A program made the translations under genes and the position numbers. A stretch of DNA of 64,000 nt from assembly GCF_009870125.1 (NCBI RefSeq), contig NC_046679.1, forward strand, positions 27,218,001 to 27,282,000, written 5' to 3'. The DNA is from Drosophila pseudoobscura (taxonomy: Eukaryota; Arthropoda; Insecta; Diptera; Drosophilidae). Position 1 is the first letter of the stretch, and each line of letters opens with the position of its first letter. A model generated the notes under the pieces. The model was not told the origin of the DNA, made no database searches, and was given only the letters and a program-made list of their open reading frames with translations. Shown one piece after another: positions 39,204 through 51,000 of the stretch.

Positions 39204-39845
39204 TTAATTTGTTTGGTCTAATTTTATGGTATTTGGTTTGGAGTCCAACACATTGTCTTCAGCTAATCGGCCGAGTATGTAACGTCTGAATAGGTCTGAA
39301 AAGGTCGTAAGGCTCAAATTTGATGTGGTATTACAAATGGACTACTCACCCATTAATCTGCTCGATGGCATCGATTCCACTTGATTGATAGCAGGATCCG
39401 TATCCACACGTAGATCGTCCTGAGGCGACTTCACTTGTGGCTGCTCCTCTACTTGTGGCAATTGCGTTTTCGTTTCCAAAGCGGATTGATGCTGTTCCGT
39501 ATCTGTGTTTGGCTTCTCTGCCATTTCTGGGGACAGGTCTGACTCCTGCGAGTTCCCACTGCGAAAGATGTACAGCTGAATCCATTGGCGAGGACGATAG
39601 CAGGGCTGCTCTGCAACCGTTGAAGTCTTCTGAAGCGGCATCACCGAACTGCTGAGCGGCCGCGGCCCATATTTCCACTCGTTACTATCGTCCAGCACAA
39701 AGAAGATGCCCCAACCGATGAGCAGGGCCGCAAAGATGATGATGAGGAAGCATAGAAAGTCCTGAAGGAGGCCTTTCAGGTATTCCGCACCGCCATGCCG
39801 ATTGTTCCCTTCAGGAGTTTGCCTTTCAGCCTTCGAAAGATCCAT
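39204..39845 (-). CDS. Small single-span membrane protein, unknown function (2 exons)
   Basis: Exons on the minus strand: 39845-39350 and 39262-39204; 184 residues. The first exon ends at a GTGAGT donor in phase 1. I chose the TTAG acceptor ending at 39263 because it continues in frame as AEDNVLDSKPNTIKLDQTN and then stops; reading through the donor would stop after one residue. Residues about 27-50 form one membrane span (FLCFLIIIFAALLIGWGIFF) after a polar N-terminus; the rest is hydrophilic and rich in Gln, Glu, Ser and Pro. There is no signal-peptide cleavage pattern, so topology is open. I do not recognise the family. A minus-strand AATAAA 250 nt downstream supports a real transcript. 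Confidence 0.65.
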
Positions 39846-42800
39846 TGAGCAGGATAATTTTGAAAAGTATAAGTTTTGTAAGTGTTTTAATTTTTTACTT
39901 TTTTTTTTGTAGTTCCCTACAACTTTTTGATCTGACGATTATTCTCATGTGTACTGGTTTTCAATTGGTATTTTTTTTTATCACTATAAATTTTAATTTT
40001 CATTTTTTCCCCACAAAACTGTGTTTGTTTTCAGCCAAAAAATGTAAAGACCGAAAGACTGTTGACTGCTCGACAAACCAATTTGAATGACTGGAAAATG
40101 TAGTTCTCATTTGGTGTATAAACATGAGAAAGGATTACTACAATCATGGCCTACTAAATATTTAGAAAAATGTTGCGGACTGATTTGATTTTGGTTTCCT
40201 CATGATGGGCTCTCAACTTTCCCAAAGTCGATTGGAAATTGGTGTAATTGAAACTGTTTAACAGCACTTTGGTGCCCATCAACATGGCGTTGGATGTGAT
40301 TGAATTATTGGACACTTAAATGGGCGGCAAAGTCGTAGGGAGACTCGACTCTTTAGCGCATTTATCCATTTGGACCTAGGGGCTTCGAGGCTTCGACTTC
40401 GACTGTGACTCTCTCCGCATTTCCATTCCTTCCATTTGTAGGAGGCTTCAACACATTTCCTCCGTTTTGGAGGAACCTCAACACATCTCTGGCCATACAC
40501 ATCACTCACTCAGTCAGTGCTAATGAAGATGTTTCCCTCGAGAGACAGAAAGTGACTCTGAATCTGGCACTGGAACTGGCACTGGCACTGGCACTTCATT
40601 AGTCAGGAAGTGTTATACATGATGGAGCCGATGCATGGGACTGTAATTTGATTAGGGATTGGGTATACTTATTATATAAATGAGGAATGATTCAAGAAGT
40701 TAAGCAATGCAACTGTAGATTAATAAATTCGATTTCCTCCAATCTTTGGCTTGCGATCAATTAAATGCCCGCCACCAACTACTGCGTTATACAATCGCCC
40801 AGGCTGTAAATCTACTTTGTGTACTGATAAGACCCTCCTCCTCTCTCTCTCTCTCTCTCGCTCTCTCTTTGATATCTGACTCCCCCTTAAGCCAAAGAAA
40901 GAAAAACCTAAAGCTCAACAATGGCAAAGCGGCGGAGACATTACATAACCAGGCACAATAACCTACAAAAGCAGTCTCAGCCACCCAGCCCCAACGCCCC
41001 CTCTCCCCGTGAAAACTAGTGAAAAATCAACGTAATACAGTTAACAGCTTCTAAGAGAAGAAAGAAACGAAAACACCGAGTTTTGTGTGTGTGTGTGTTT
41101 GTGTGTGGGAAATTACGACAACGACAAATAAATTACAAGCAAACGCTTAAGGTCAAGCGATTTGTGCAGAAAATGAGGCATATAGAAAACATATTGTGGA
41201 GATCGTTGGCTTTTTGATAACCAAAGAAATGAATAGGCCCAAGCGACTGGAGTCAACTAGAGTCGACTGTCGAGGAAACGTGGCTACCACAATTGCCGCG
41301 GGGTCAAATGGCGTTGAGAGGTAACGAGTCGAGTTAAATCATCGACTTTAACTTGGGAGTCAACACGTGCAGAGGGTTCCATGCCTCTGGCTACGAGTCT
41401 CTGAGTCTGAGTCTGTGTCTGAGTCTGGCTCTAGCTCCAAATCTAGTTGTGTGTCTATGGCTCTAGTTGTGGCTTTGGCTCGGCAACCAGAATTGATTGC
41501 CACTTGAGAAGGCCATTTCGATGTCTTCGTACATATAAATCAAAAGAATATTTTTTTCAAATTGCAGTCCACGGTCTGCGGCTCGTCTTTGCTATGATTT
41601 AGGTGCCACGGATGGGCCGCGGACTTTTTTGTCTGACATTAGAGATCCGCCGCTCTATGGGGAGTGCCCTCGACAAGGTGTCAATTTGGCGTGCGAGGCA
41701 TTTTACAATGATTTTCGGTAGTTGGCCATCAATTAAATTCGCGTTAGACAGTCGATTATTCGGCGAGTATCCATCTACATATATAGAAGAATCCTATTAA
41801 CTTTTGATTGACTGTGAAAAAGAACTATGAAAAAGTGATGAGCCATGGCTAACAATTGGGGATTTTCACGAATATCTATTGTTGGTGGTCTTTGAATGTA
41901 CACCATTTCGGGGGAATCCCGTTTTCCCCTTCGCTTGCGACCCCTTTCTTTGGTGAATGTGTAACCGGCCAATTTTATAACTCCTCGAAAATGTACTCTC
42001 ATCTCGCAACTAGTTTCGGTTTTTTCGGCTTTTCGGTCTGTCGTGTCTTCATGTCTTCATGACTTCATTTCACCCACCACCAGTCGACGCTACCACAAGA
42101 TTGTGTTAAAATTTTATTTTTGCATAATTGAAAAAATTTAACAACTTTAAGCAAACAAATTTTATGTTAACTGTTGAGCATTTTGTAATTTTGCTCGCGT
42201 GCACATTTCTTTTCGCTCTGCCTCTGACCCATTCCATTCCTTAACAAAAGCCAAAGCCAAGAAAAATCCCAACATTACAACGTGATTTCCGGAAGTTAAA
42301 GCGCAACAAAAGGCGCCTGCGCGACTGCGCGCCTGCGCAAATGTCGTCGCCGCTGCTGTCGAATTGATTGTTGGTCTCGGAGTGGTGCAGGAGTGGTGCA
42401 GGAGTGGTGGTGCCCTCTGCCGAAGAAGTTAAGGAAAGTCGTGCGACAACAGCTGCTGCCACGGCAGCCATCCTGCCTGCCTTTCGTGCGAATAATGTCA
42501 TTTGTGTTTGTTTTATAACCAAATTTACAACAACTTGCCACAACATCAACTACCTACCACACAAAAAAAAAGAAGCTAAACATGCACTCAACATAATTGC
42601 ATCCAATCCAAGTCAATGCTGTCAATGGAGGACCACTTCCAGAACTACCAGTGCCTATACCCTTTCAAAGAGCAATACCCAATCCCCCCATGCGAATCAA
42701 TGACAGCTGGCAGCCTTCAACGGCAGAGACAGAGACCCCACACAGACGTCAGGGAAATTAGCTGACAGGAAAAGCAAGGCAACAAAAAAAACATAGCTAA

Positions 42801-45610
42801 ACCTTTTCTTTAAACAAACACCTGTCTGGCGGTTTTGCAATTCCCTTTAACAGATTGGCGTGATTTGAATTTTTGCAGTAGATGCTTCCTGAAAGAGTGA
42901 AAAAAGCATGCCTTAGAGAAATTCACTTTTAACACCAACTCTCGCCTTGGAACTTTCCCCTTACAAACCATCCAAGGAAAGTTCTCTATGATCATCAATC
43001 ACTCCGAAGTCAATTCTAGAATCTTCAACATCATCTTTCGGAAAGATTGATTCAAAGAAGAACCTTTTCTTTAAGCATTATTCTTTCTCTTTCAATAATC
43101 TTTCGCAGAAGAACTTTTACCTCATCTTTAAGAATAGAAGACCGTCAAAAACTATGCCCAGAAATTGTGTAATCTTTCAGTTTCAAACAGATTCTTGCGT
43201 CAGCTGCCTTTGCGCTTTTTATATATGAAAGATCTTAAGAAAAAGTTAATTCCTTATTAATGGGTTTTCTTCTTTTGCCTTCTTACATAATAATTATAGA
43301 AATAAAGCTGTCAGTGGTAGCATAAATTAGTATTATAGAAAATAGAAAGGTTTCCTCTACCAAATGGTGTTTTTGCCCTCGCCACAGCAGCATCCATCCA
43401 CACATTTGACCATTCTTTTGGCTAATTTTATGCCATGTCTTGTTGGATTTCATAAATCTTTCGGGCTGTGTGGCGAAATTTCGTCCCAGTGCCTAGTGTC
43501 TGGGGCATTAAATTAATGTTCTAGCATAAATTTATAATTCATGGCGAAAAATACTTCTATGGCGTTGTGGTTCTTTGTGCAAAATGATGTTTACCACGAG
43601 TTGAGGTCGACTTAATGACCTTTTTGGGGTACGTGTGAGACTTCTACTTATTAATTATATTATTGGCAGACGTTTTACAAATGCTTCACTGACGGTTGCC
43701 GTTGCCGCTAATTAAAGTTTAATATTTCATGCAATTTTTTGTCTAATTTTTATAAATTGTTCGGTAACCCGTTTTTGATCCTTTTGGCCATTACTTTTTT
43801 CTACATTTGAAGGCCATTTGAATTATTTGAATACATATTCAGCAGAGTCGTAAAAATTTTTTGTGTTTATTTTCAGCTCTTGATATCTTTATAGCCAGCA
43901 TTCACGCACTTCTCGGGCGACCGCTTGACCTTTCAATTAATCATGGCTAATATATTTATGTATGGGAGATTTTTCCAGTCTCCCCTTTGGGCTAACGGTA
44001 GCTTCTGCTGTCAAGACTTGTTTTTCATGTCTCGTTTATCTTAAAATTTTCACACCAAAAGTCAGGTTTTTATTTGAATATTTAAGCATTTATGTACGAG
44101 TATGTTGAATGTTGAAGCATGCTTAAAATGCAAATCGATTGGTGGATGCATAAATTAAGGTTTCTACTATTTTGCTAAAAGTTCAATCAACTTTGAAAGA
44201 TAGTTTTCATTATGCAAACTGCAAACTTTCCTTTGAATAAAAAGAACCAACTCATTCGATCGTGTTGTATGCCCTTCAGCTAACTGATTGTATAATATTT
44301 TCTGATGAATAGAAAATGCGGAATTCGGTAAGCTCTCTCATAACCACACCACCCATTCACCATTCAAAAAATTAGAGCAGATAAATATTTGAAATACATT
44401 TTTTTCCATTACAGAAATCGATTTCGGAACAATAGCAACTCGAAAGCATCGCCACAAATGAAATAAAAATGAAATCAATATTTGCAATGACACAAATAAA
44501 TAAAATCAAGAAACAATTTCTCTTGTCATCCCCGCAAAATGTTATCAATGGAGATCACTGGGTGAGTGGCACACACAGCACGGCGCTAATTGTAAATTAT
44601 GGGGTCTCGAAATGGGAATTGGAATTGCTACCGTGCTGTGGTCTGGTCTGCTATCGAATGACATTTTGCTTCGATATAGAAAATTGCGTATTAATCGTCA
44701 TCCCAGCATGAGGGCACACAATGGATATTGCTGCAGCTTTCTTTCAGCAAATCAAAGGCAAACAATTGGATTCCCTGCAGCCACAAATCAAATGCTCGTA
44801 ATCGTAACAAAGAGCAATCGTTGGATCGCATTAGCCACAATTGTTTGGGCCTTCTTTTTTTGGGAGCGGTTGCAACAGTTGGCCCACACACACATGATGT
44901 TGATGGTGCCCTGGGGCACCACCACTTCCGACAAGTCATCCAGATATGTACTTCTCAGTTGATAATCAGAAAACGGCTAATTGCAGTACTCGTCTCTGCA
45001 TTTGCACTTAACAAAGTGCAGCTAAAAATGGAAAACTGTTACAAATTTCCGCTTGTCAGTAGGGGCCCCCGTTCCCATTTTCCAGAGTGACAGAAAAACG
45101 TGTGAAAATTATGAAATTGCATTTTGATGAAACCTCTATTCGGTTAAGTGGATGGATGGCTGGACGGAGCTCCCGAAATAAGAGCTCTTCTCCCCAGCCC
45201 AAAATGTGAGCATTTGTCTGTGCCTTTGTGGATTTTTGTGGGCCTGAGGTCTGCGGCCCATTTTGAAGTCTCTGCGGCTTTGTCTGGATATCTGAGGGAG
45301 ATCTGAGATTTGTGTGTCCTGTCATAAAGATCAAATTTTCTTTTCTTTTGAGCACAACTCTCCGCCGCTTAATTTTCACTGAAAATGCAGAGTACCAGCA
45401 AAAGAAGTAATTTTTGTTGTTGGTGAATTTATGAGTCATTGTTTGAATGTTTGGCTTTCGGACTACAGTCTTTTATCTTCTACGATTTCGCGAGTTCATT
45501 AATTCTGCCTCAACGCAGGGAAAATAGATAGGGAAAGAGTTTTCCTTTAAATATTTGCTTGTTATATACTGCCCATAAAAGAGGATGAAAGCAATGCCTC
45601 GATTTCATTG
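39846..45610. other. Intergenic, no gene seen
   Basis: No open frame with convincing codon use or splice sites. Contains a (CT)n microsatellite at about 40838-40868, a GGCACT cryptic repeat near 40564-40597, a GAGTCT repeat near 41395-41431 and a GT run near 41083-41107. The 40900-41180 stretch has the A/C-rich look of a fly 5' UTR but has no clear donor. Confidence 0.45.
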
Positions 45611-45964
45611 ATTTATTATCCGTAATTGAATCAACTAATAATAACAACCTACTTAGACCTATTTCACGTATTTCACTTTGAGCTCATATCAATCACAAGA
45701 TCACAGACCCGATAGACTTTCTCCCTAACAAAATTAAATTTCTATTTACAAAATATACCCAGATGATCCCGCAGACAATCAAAGCAAAACCATCCCAAAC
45801 CGAGTACTCCAAAATTGAATTAAGTTCAAGAGTTCAGGATGAGCAGCCACAAATTGTCGAGTCTCTTATGTAATGGCTTTGCAACAAAAGGCAGGCAAAC
45901 AGTTTTGGCGTGGCCGGAGGTTGATGTCGAGACATCATTGATTTTCACACGACAACAATCGGCA
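45611..45964 (-). other. Probable 3' UTR of the sugar transporter
   Basis: TTTATT at 45612-45617 is AATAAA on the minus strand, about 350 nt after the stop codon. No coding character otherwise. Confidence 0.45.
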
Positions 45965-48007
45965 TCAGTGCGTCATGGAGCGGCCTTTGGTCTCCGGCAG
46001 ATAGAGTCCCAAGACAATGAAACCAAACAGGCACATGCCCGACGACATGAACATGGTGGCGGGCAGGCCCTCATCGTAGATCATGGTGGGATAGATCTTC
46101 AGCGCGATGAAGATGAAGGCACTGAACGTGGCCATGCTCAAAGAGGTGCCAATGGAGCGGATCTAAAAAGGATTAAATGTCAATATAAACACTTTCCACG
46201 GCATCAACTTGCAGACTACCTTTGCTGGCAACAGCTCTATGATAATGATAAAGATCAGGGCTATAACACCCACCGATGCAATGACTGCCACGAAGCACAT
46301 CACCACCAGCGGCAGCCAGCCATTCTCCTCCAGAAACTCCGGTGTGCAGCAAATCTTCAGCAGAGCAATGGCCAGCTCTCCCAGACCCATGCCAGCCATC
46401 GATGTGAGGAGCAGCACACGACGTCCCAGGCGATCCACCAGGACAACGGCACAGAGTATGCCAAACAGTTGGGCAGCCCCCACCACAATGGTGCAGGTAT
46501 TCGGATCCAATTTGTTGCCCAGCTCCGCAAAGATGTGCGATGTGTAGTTGAAGATGGCGAAGCTGCCCGACAACTGATTACAGATGATCAGCACAAAGAT
46601 CAGGCCGAATATCTTTATGGTAGGCACATTGACTGCAGAAAGATAGTTGGAGCATGTTCAGCGGAGTCTCCCCCATAAATTAGAGATAATATCACTCACA
46701 GAAATCTCTCCAGGTAATGCTCTGTGTGACGCCGCCACTGAGAACTTGGATACGGAACGTGTCAAATTCCATTTCAGCAGCATCATGGTGTGCCACCTCC
46801 ATATTTGTGGCGGCTGGTGGCGTGAGGTTCTTGTAGAAGTAGTAAGATCTTTCAGCTTCCCCATCACGACCATGCCTCAGCAGATATTGGGGCGTCTCGC
46901 GGAGTCCAATGACTGACACCATAAATATCACAGGAAGGGCGATGATAATGCAAGGCATCAGATAGTACGAGAGATAGGAGGCTAGTGCAAAGCCTATCAT
47001 CATTCCCATGCTAACGTACATCATGGCCATGGATGATAAAGCACCACGAACGCTGAAAAGAGCCAAAACGGAAGCTTCAATTAAGAGCTATAGAATAATT
47101 GTTGACTACTCTGCAAATCATCATTGATCCCCGATTTCTGGGTTTTTCTATAAATGTCATATCTGTAATACACAAATAGGAAGAATTTCTCCGAAGCACT
47201 TCAATCTAATCACTTCAAGTAGACAAACGTTAGCCGGTATTGCTGGAGCTGATGTCTTTATCGTCTGCACGTAGTACTTGAACTAATCAACAGCCAGGGA
47301 TTACCAACAAATCATATATTATACTTCCTCTTGGGCACACTTTTTTACTTTTACTCACTCATTGTCGGCAATTTCTGCAATAAATATTGGTAGGACAACA
47401 TAAACACCGCCGCCTGACATGCCAGCGAGAAATCGTCCCGCATATAAATAGGTTACGTCTTGGGCTGTATAGATAAGGATCCAATATACCTAGAAAGAAA
47501 GAGAAATTAATCTGAATCAGACCTTGAGGAAACCCCCTCCATAGAGTGCTTTATCAGCTCGTACTCATACCATATTGGGAATTGCCAGAATATACATGCA
47601 CATTTTCCTTCCTATACGATCGAGTAGCAGTCCAAAGATTATATTGCCCGACAGAGAGCCCAGACCGATCAAAGAGCCAACCCTATAGAATATAGTACTA
47701 TATAGAATGCAGCCCTCTTTGGTTCACAGTAATCCACATACCAAGAGGCCTGAACAATGGTCAAAGGTGGTCCTAGGGGACTATTTTCGGAGCCCAGAAG
47801 TCTCAAAGATGGCGACAGCCAGCCCACCGCAAGGCCGTGCGTCAGCGTCATTATGTGCACTAAGCGTTATAGTTAGTTATTGATTAGTGCGTGTTTTTGA
47901 TGGACAACCGAATAGATTTACCCACCCGTCATTGTGGCAATAAGCTGCCATCGATAGCGCGCACTGAATATACTAATTTTCTTCGGTGGAACTTCATTCA
48001 AAATCAT
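45965..48007 (-). CDS. Sugar transporter, major facilitator superfamily (7 exons)
   Basis: Probable facilitative hexose or trehalose carrier in the plasma membrane. Exons on the minus strand: 48007-47926, 47859-47742, 47682-47571, 47489-47359, 47052-46700, 46632-46220, 46162-45965; 468 residues, the usual length for insect sugar porters, with room for 12 membrane spans. Family signatures in order: DRIGRK after span 2, AGRFLAGMSGG in span 4, RETPQYLLRHGR (PESPR-type) after span 6, NQLSG in span 7, DRLGRR after span 8, ELLPAK/IRS at span 10 across the last intron, and PETKGRSM after span 12. The span-7 motif is unusual: the normal QQxSGIN is NQLSGSF, so one Gln and the Asn of GIN are missing. 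Resembles the Tret1-like and CG14605/CG14606-type fly transporters. Start: ATG 48007 in a short first exon just ahead of span 1. Confidence 0.9.
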
Positions 48008-51000
48008 TTTGTGTCTTTTAATATTCTAGCACTTCACTTTATTTAGAATGGGTAATGTACTTGGTAAGGCTGCCGTTTGCCTACTGAGAGCTTCCACCGC
48101 TCGTTGCAGACGCTTTTGTAGTGAAAATCACATCCAGATATGTACTACCTCAATCGCTTTGGTGATGTAAACACTCTTATAATGATTATAAAATTATTCA
48201 AGATTAGATTGTGGCAGAGGCCTCCTCAAATTTGTTGCATGCTGATTAATACACTACACATATTGCTTTGGAGGAGGTCCAAGTGCTAGTTTTAGTTAGC
48301 AACGCGGAATTTAAAGAGAAGAAAACTAAGTATACAATATATCAAGCAAAATGCGTGATTTTTGGCAATTTTTTTATAGCTACACTCAACTATGTTCTGG
48401 TTTTGATAAGAAAATGTAAATTTGTATAGCTTTTGACTGAATTTAAGCAAAGATTAGCAAAGTCATTGTTTGAGGGTCATAAAGTTGTAAAAATTAATCA
48501 GGTTAAACAGTGGATTTGATCGTATTAAGACGTTTGTTTGCGAGATTAAACAAAGTAATTTAGTTTTCACTTTTAAAGCGCTACAGAGAGAGAGAGAGAG
48601 GATTCGCGTGTTTAAAATCAAAATTTTCATTAGATTAATCAACTTTCAAATTCGATTAAAGTTCAATAATAATACTGCACATATGATACTGGTTGTTGGT
48701 AAAGCCTCTTTGATCTGTAGAGCATTTTGACACCTGTTTAATGCCACTTCAAGTAATCTTCGATAAGATTTACAGATCATAAAACCAGCTACCAACCTTT
48801 TATCTAATATGCAAATAACAAATAACTAACTAATATATCAGAGGTGATGCTCTACCTTGATGCTGGCTAAGATTCTGACACCTAGGCGTTTTTAGAGCAT
48901 ATTTCATGAGGTTTTGAAACTAGCAAAGGTTTTATCTTTTAACAATTAAGTTGTTTGCCTTCCGCAGAGTGATTATCAAGCAGCAATTTAACATGTTTCA
49001 TCATAAAAGGAAAAAAGAAAATAGAAAACCCGAGACGGAACAGCATGACAACAAGTTGACGATGGGCTTTGCAGAGAGGTCTCTGGAGTGGGCCCCAATC
49101 AGCGATCGTGTCACAATAAATGATTTTCCAGTGATCAAGTTATTATCTGGCAGTTCCCTGGCCCCAGTCGGTCTCTCATCGACTGTCTTCTCGGAGTCGT
49201 AGTCTCGGCTGCTTATATCGATCGATAATGATGGGTTCCTGTGCTACCAACTCTCGGCAAACTCTTACATAAATCTTCGGTTGCATCGAGCGGAGGCTGT
49301 GCTGGTGCCGATGCTGGTGCTGTGCCCCTGCCTCATCGTGATTCCTTGTGGAGGAGACGTCTGTATTCGTGGCTGGAGTTGTGCACGGTCGGAGGTCATG
49401 CCCTCAGGTTTGTTGTGCAGTTTGTAAAATGCTCAATAAAAAAAATATCAAATTTTTTCTGTGTCATTTGCATTTGCCTTTGCAAGCCGTGACCATATTA
49501 TATTATCGTATCCCCTCGTCTGTGGATCTTTGACACAGCCAAGACAATGAATGCATCACCACCCTCGTACGGATGATAGTACTTAGCTTCTCTGGTGGCC
49601 AAAATCCTCCCGGCCTGTATTTCATCATTAGCACACAATTGTTGTTTTATAATTCCAAATGCTAAGATATCACTTTGGGTTGTTCAGCTGTCGTTTGAGA
49701 TAGATTGCACGCCTCTAACAGACTAGTGGCGCGGGTTCTTTGGCATTGAAATCACTTTTCACTCGTTTATCTTACGAGTATACTTGTTTTTTGTTCACAT
49801 TCCAGGTGGATGATGTGACAAAAAGTCGTGGAGTTTCCAGTTTTATTCTTGCCAATCGGAGAGATTTGGCTGTCAACTAACGATGCTGTATTGTCTGAAT
49901 CATTGCAATTTATTTTTCGGGTTTTTATTGGTGAAATAAATATCTTACGAAACATTAAAAAGAATTTAAGTAAAGTGGGAAGTTGGCTTAGAATTCGAAG
50001 AATTAGAGACCAACCTAATGGGATGTTTCTGACTCTAACATTATAAAAATAAAATAAAAGTTCTCTGCCTCTTAGAAAGTCTGAGAAACCTTCAATAATT
50101 CTGAGATATGTACAAAAATGTTTTAAAAATGATAAAAAATGTTAAAAACATTCTGCTACACGAGAAACATTTATCAAAGCTACCCAAAAACACATAACCC
50201 CCGACCATTAATCATGGGGCTTATCTGTATCATTGATCTTGACAAATGTGGGTCGAGTGCAAAAGCACATTTGAAAATCAGCGTCCACGACAACATGCTC
50301 GTATAAGTAGAAGGGCCAGGAATGTTGGCTAACTCCCCAGAAGCATGCCTATATTTCAGCCGGCAAAATAGTTGAAATCCTACAAAAAATGAACAATAAA
50401 TTCAACAAATTGCTGGTGCCACTGCACTGAACTCCAGTGAAGAAGCGGCATGCTGCAGCCAAGTGCTGAATGAATGACGGCATGAATGGATGAGTAATTG
50501 AAGGCAGCAAAGTATTGTTCTCATGCTGTGAGCACGTTGACAGTGTGCTGCTGCCACCCCGTGTGTGTGGGTGCAACATACCGTGGCGTATCTGGCAGAA
50601 ACTTTCGGCAGCACAGCATGGGGGCCCGGGCCGCTAGCCATGGCGAAAATCGCACGTTTCTATGCAAATCTTCTTCGCTTTTCAATCATCTACACGACTA
50701 GACCACGGTGGCTTCTGTTATTTCTTGTTATTTCTTTTCTTCTTCTTGGATTTTTGTTTTTTTTTTTGGCTGTCTGGAGACGTTTTTGGTGGCCTGTAGG
50801 CAATAATTATCGCTTGCATTACGTATTTCGGCTGCTTCTCGCTTTTGTTTTCGGCTTTGGGTCTTTGGGGCTTTGGTGCTCTGTGGATGCTACGTCGGCT
50901 GTGTGGCAGTGTGGCAATCTAACTGGGGTTGGCATAGAAAACAGGCGTTAAAATTAACGGGAGTTAAATGGTTTTTCAATTTACAAAAGGCAAAGGCTGA

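Noticed and set aside
45839-46678. 279-codon plus-strand frame
   Set aside because: Antisense to the last two transporter exons, which have correct splicing and family motifs.
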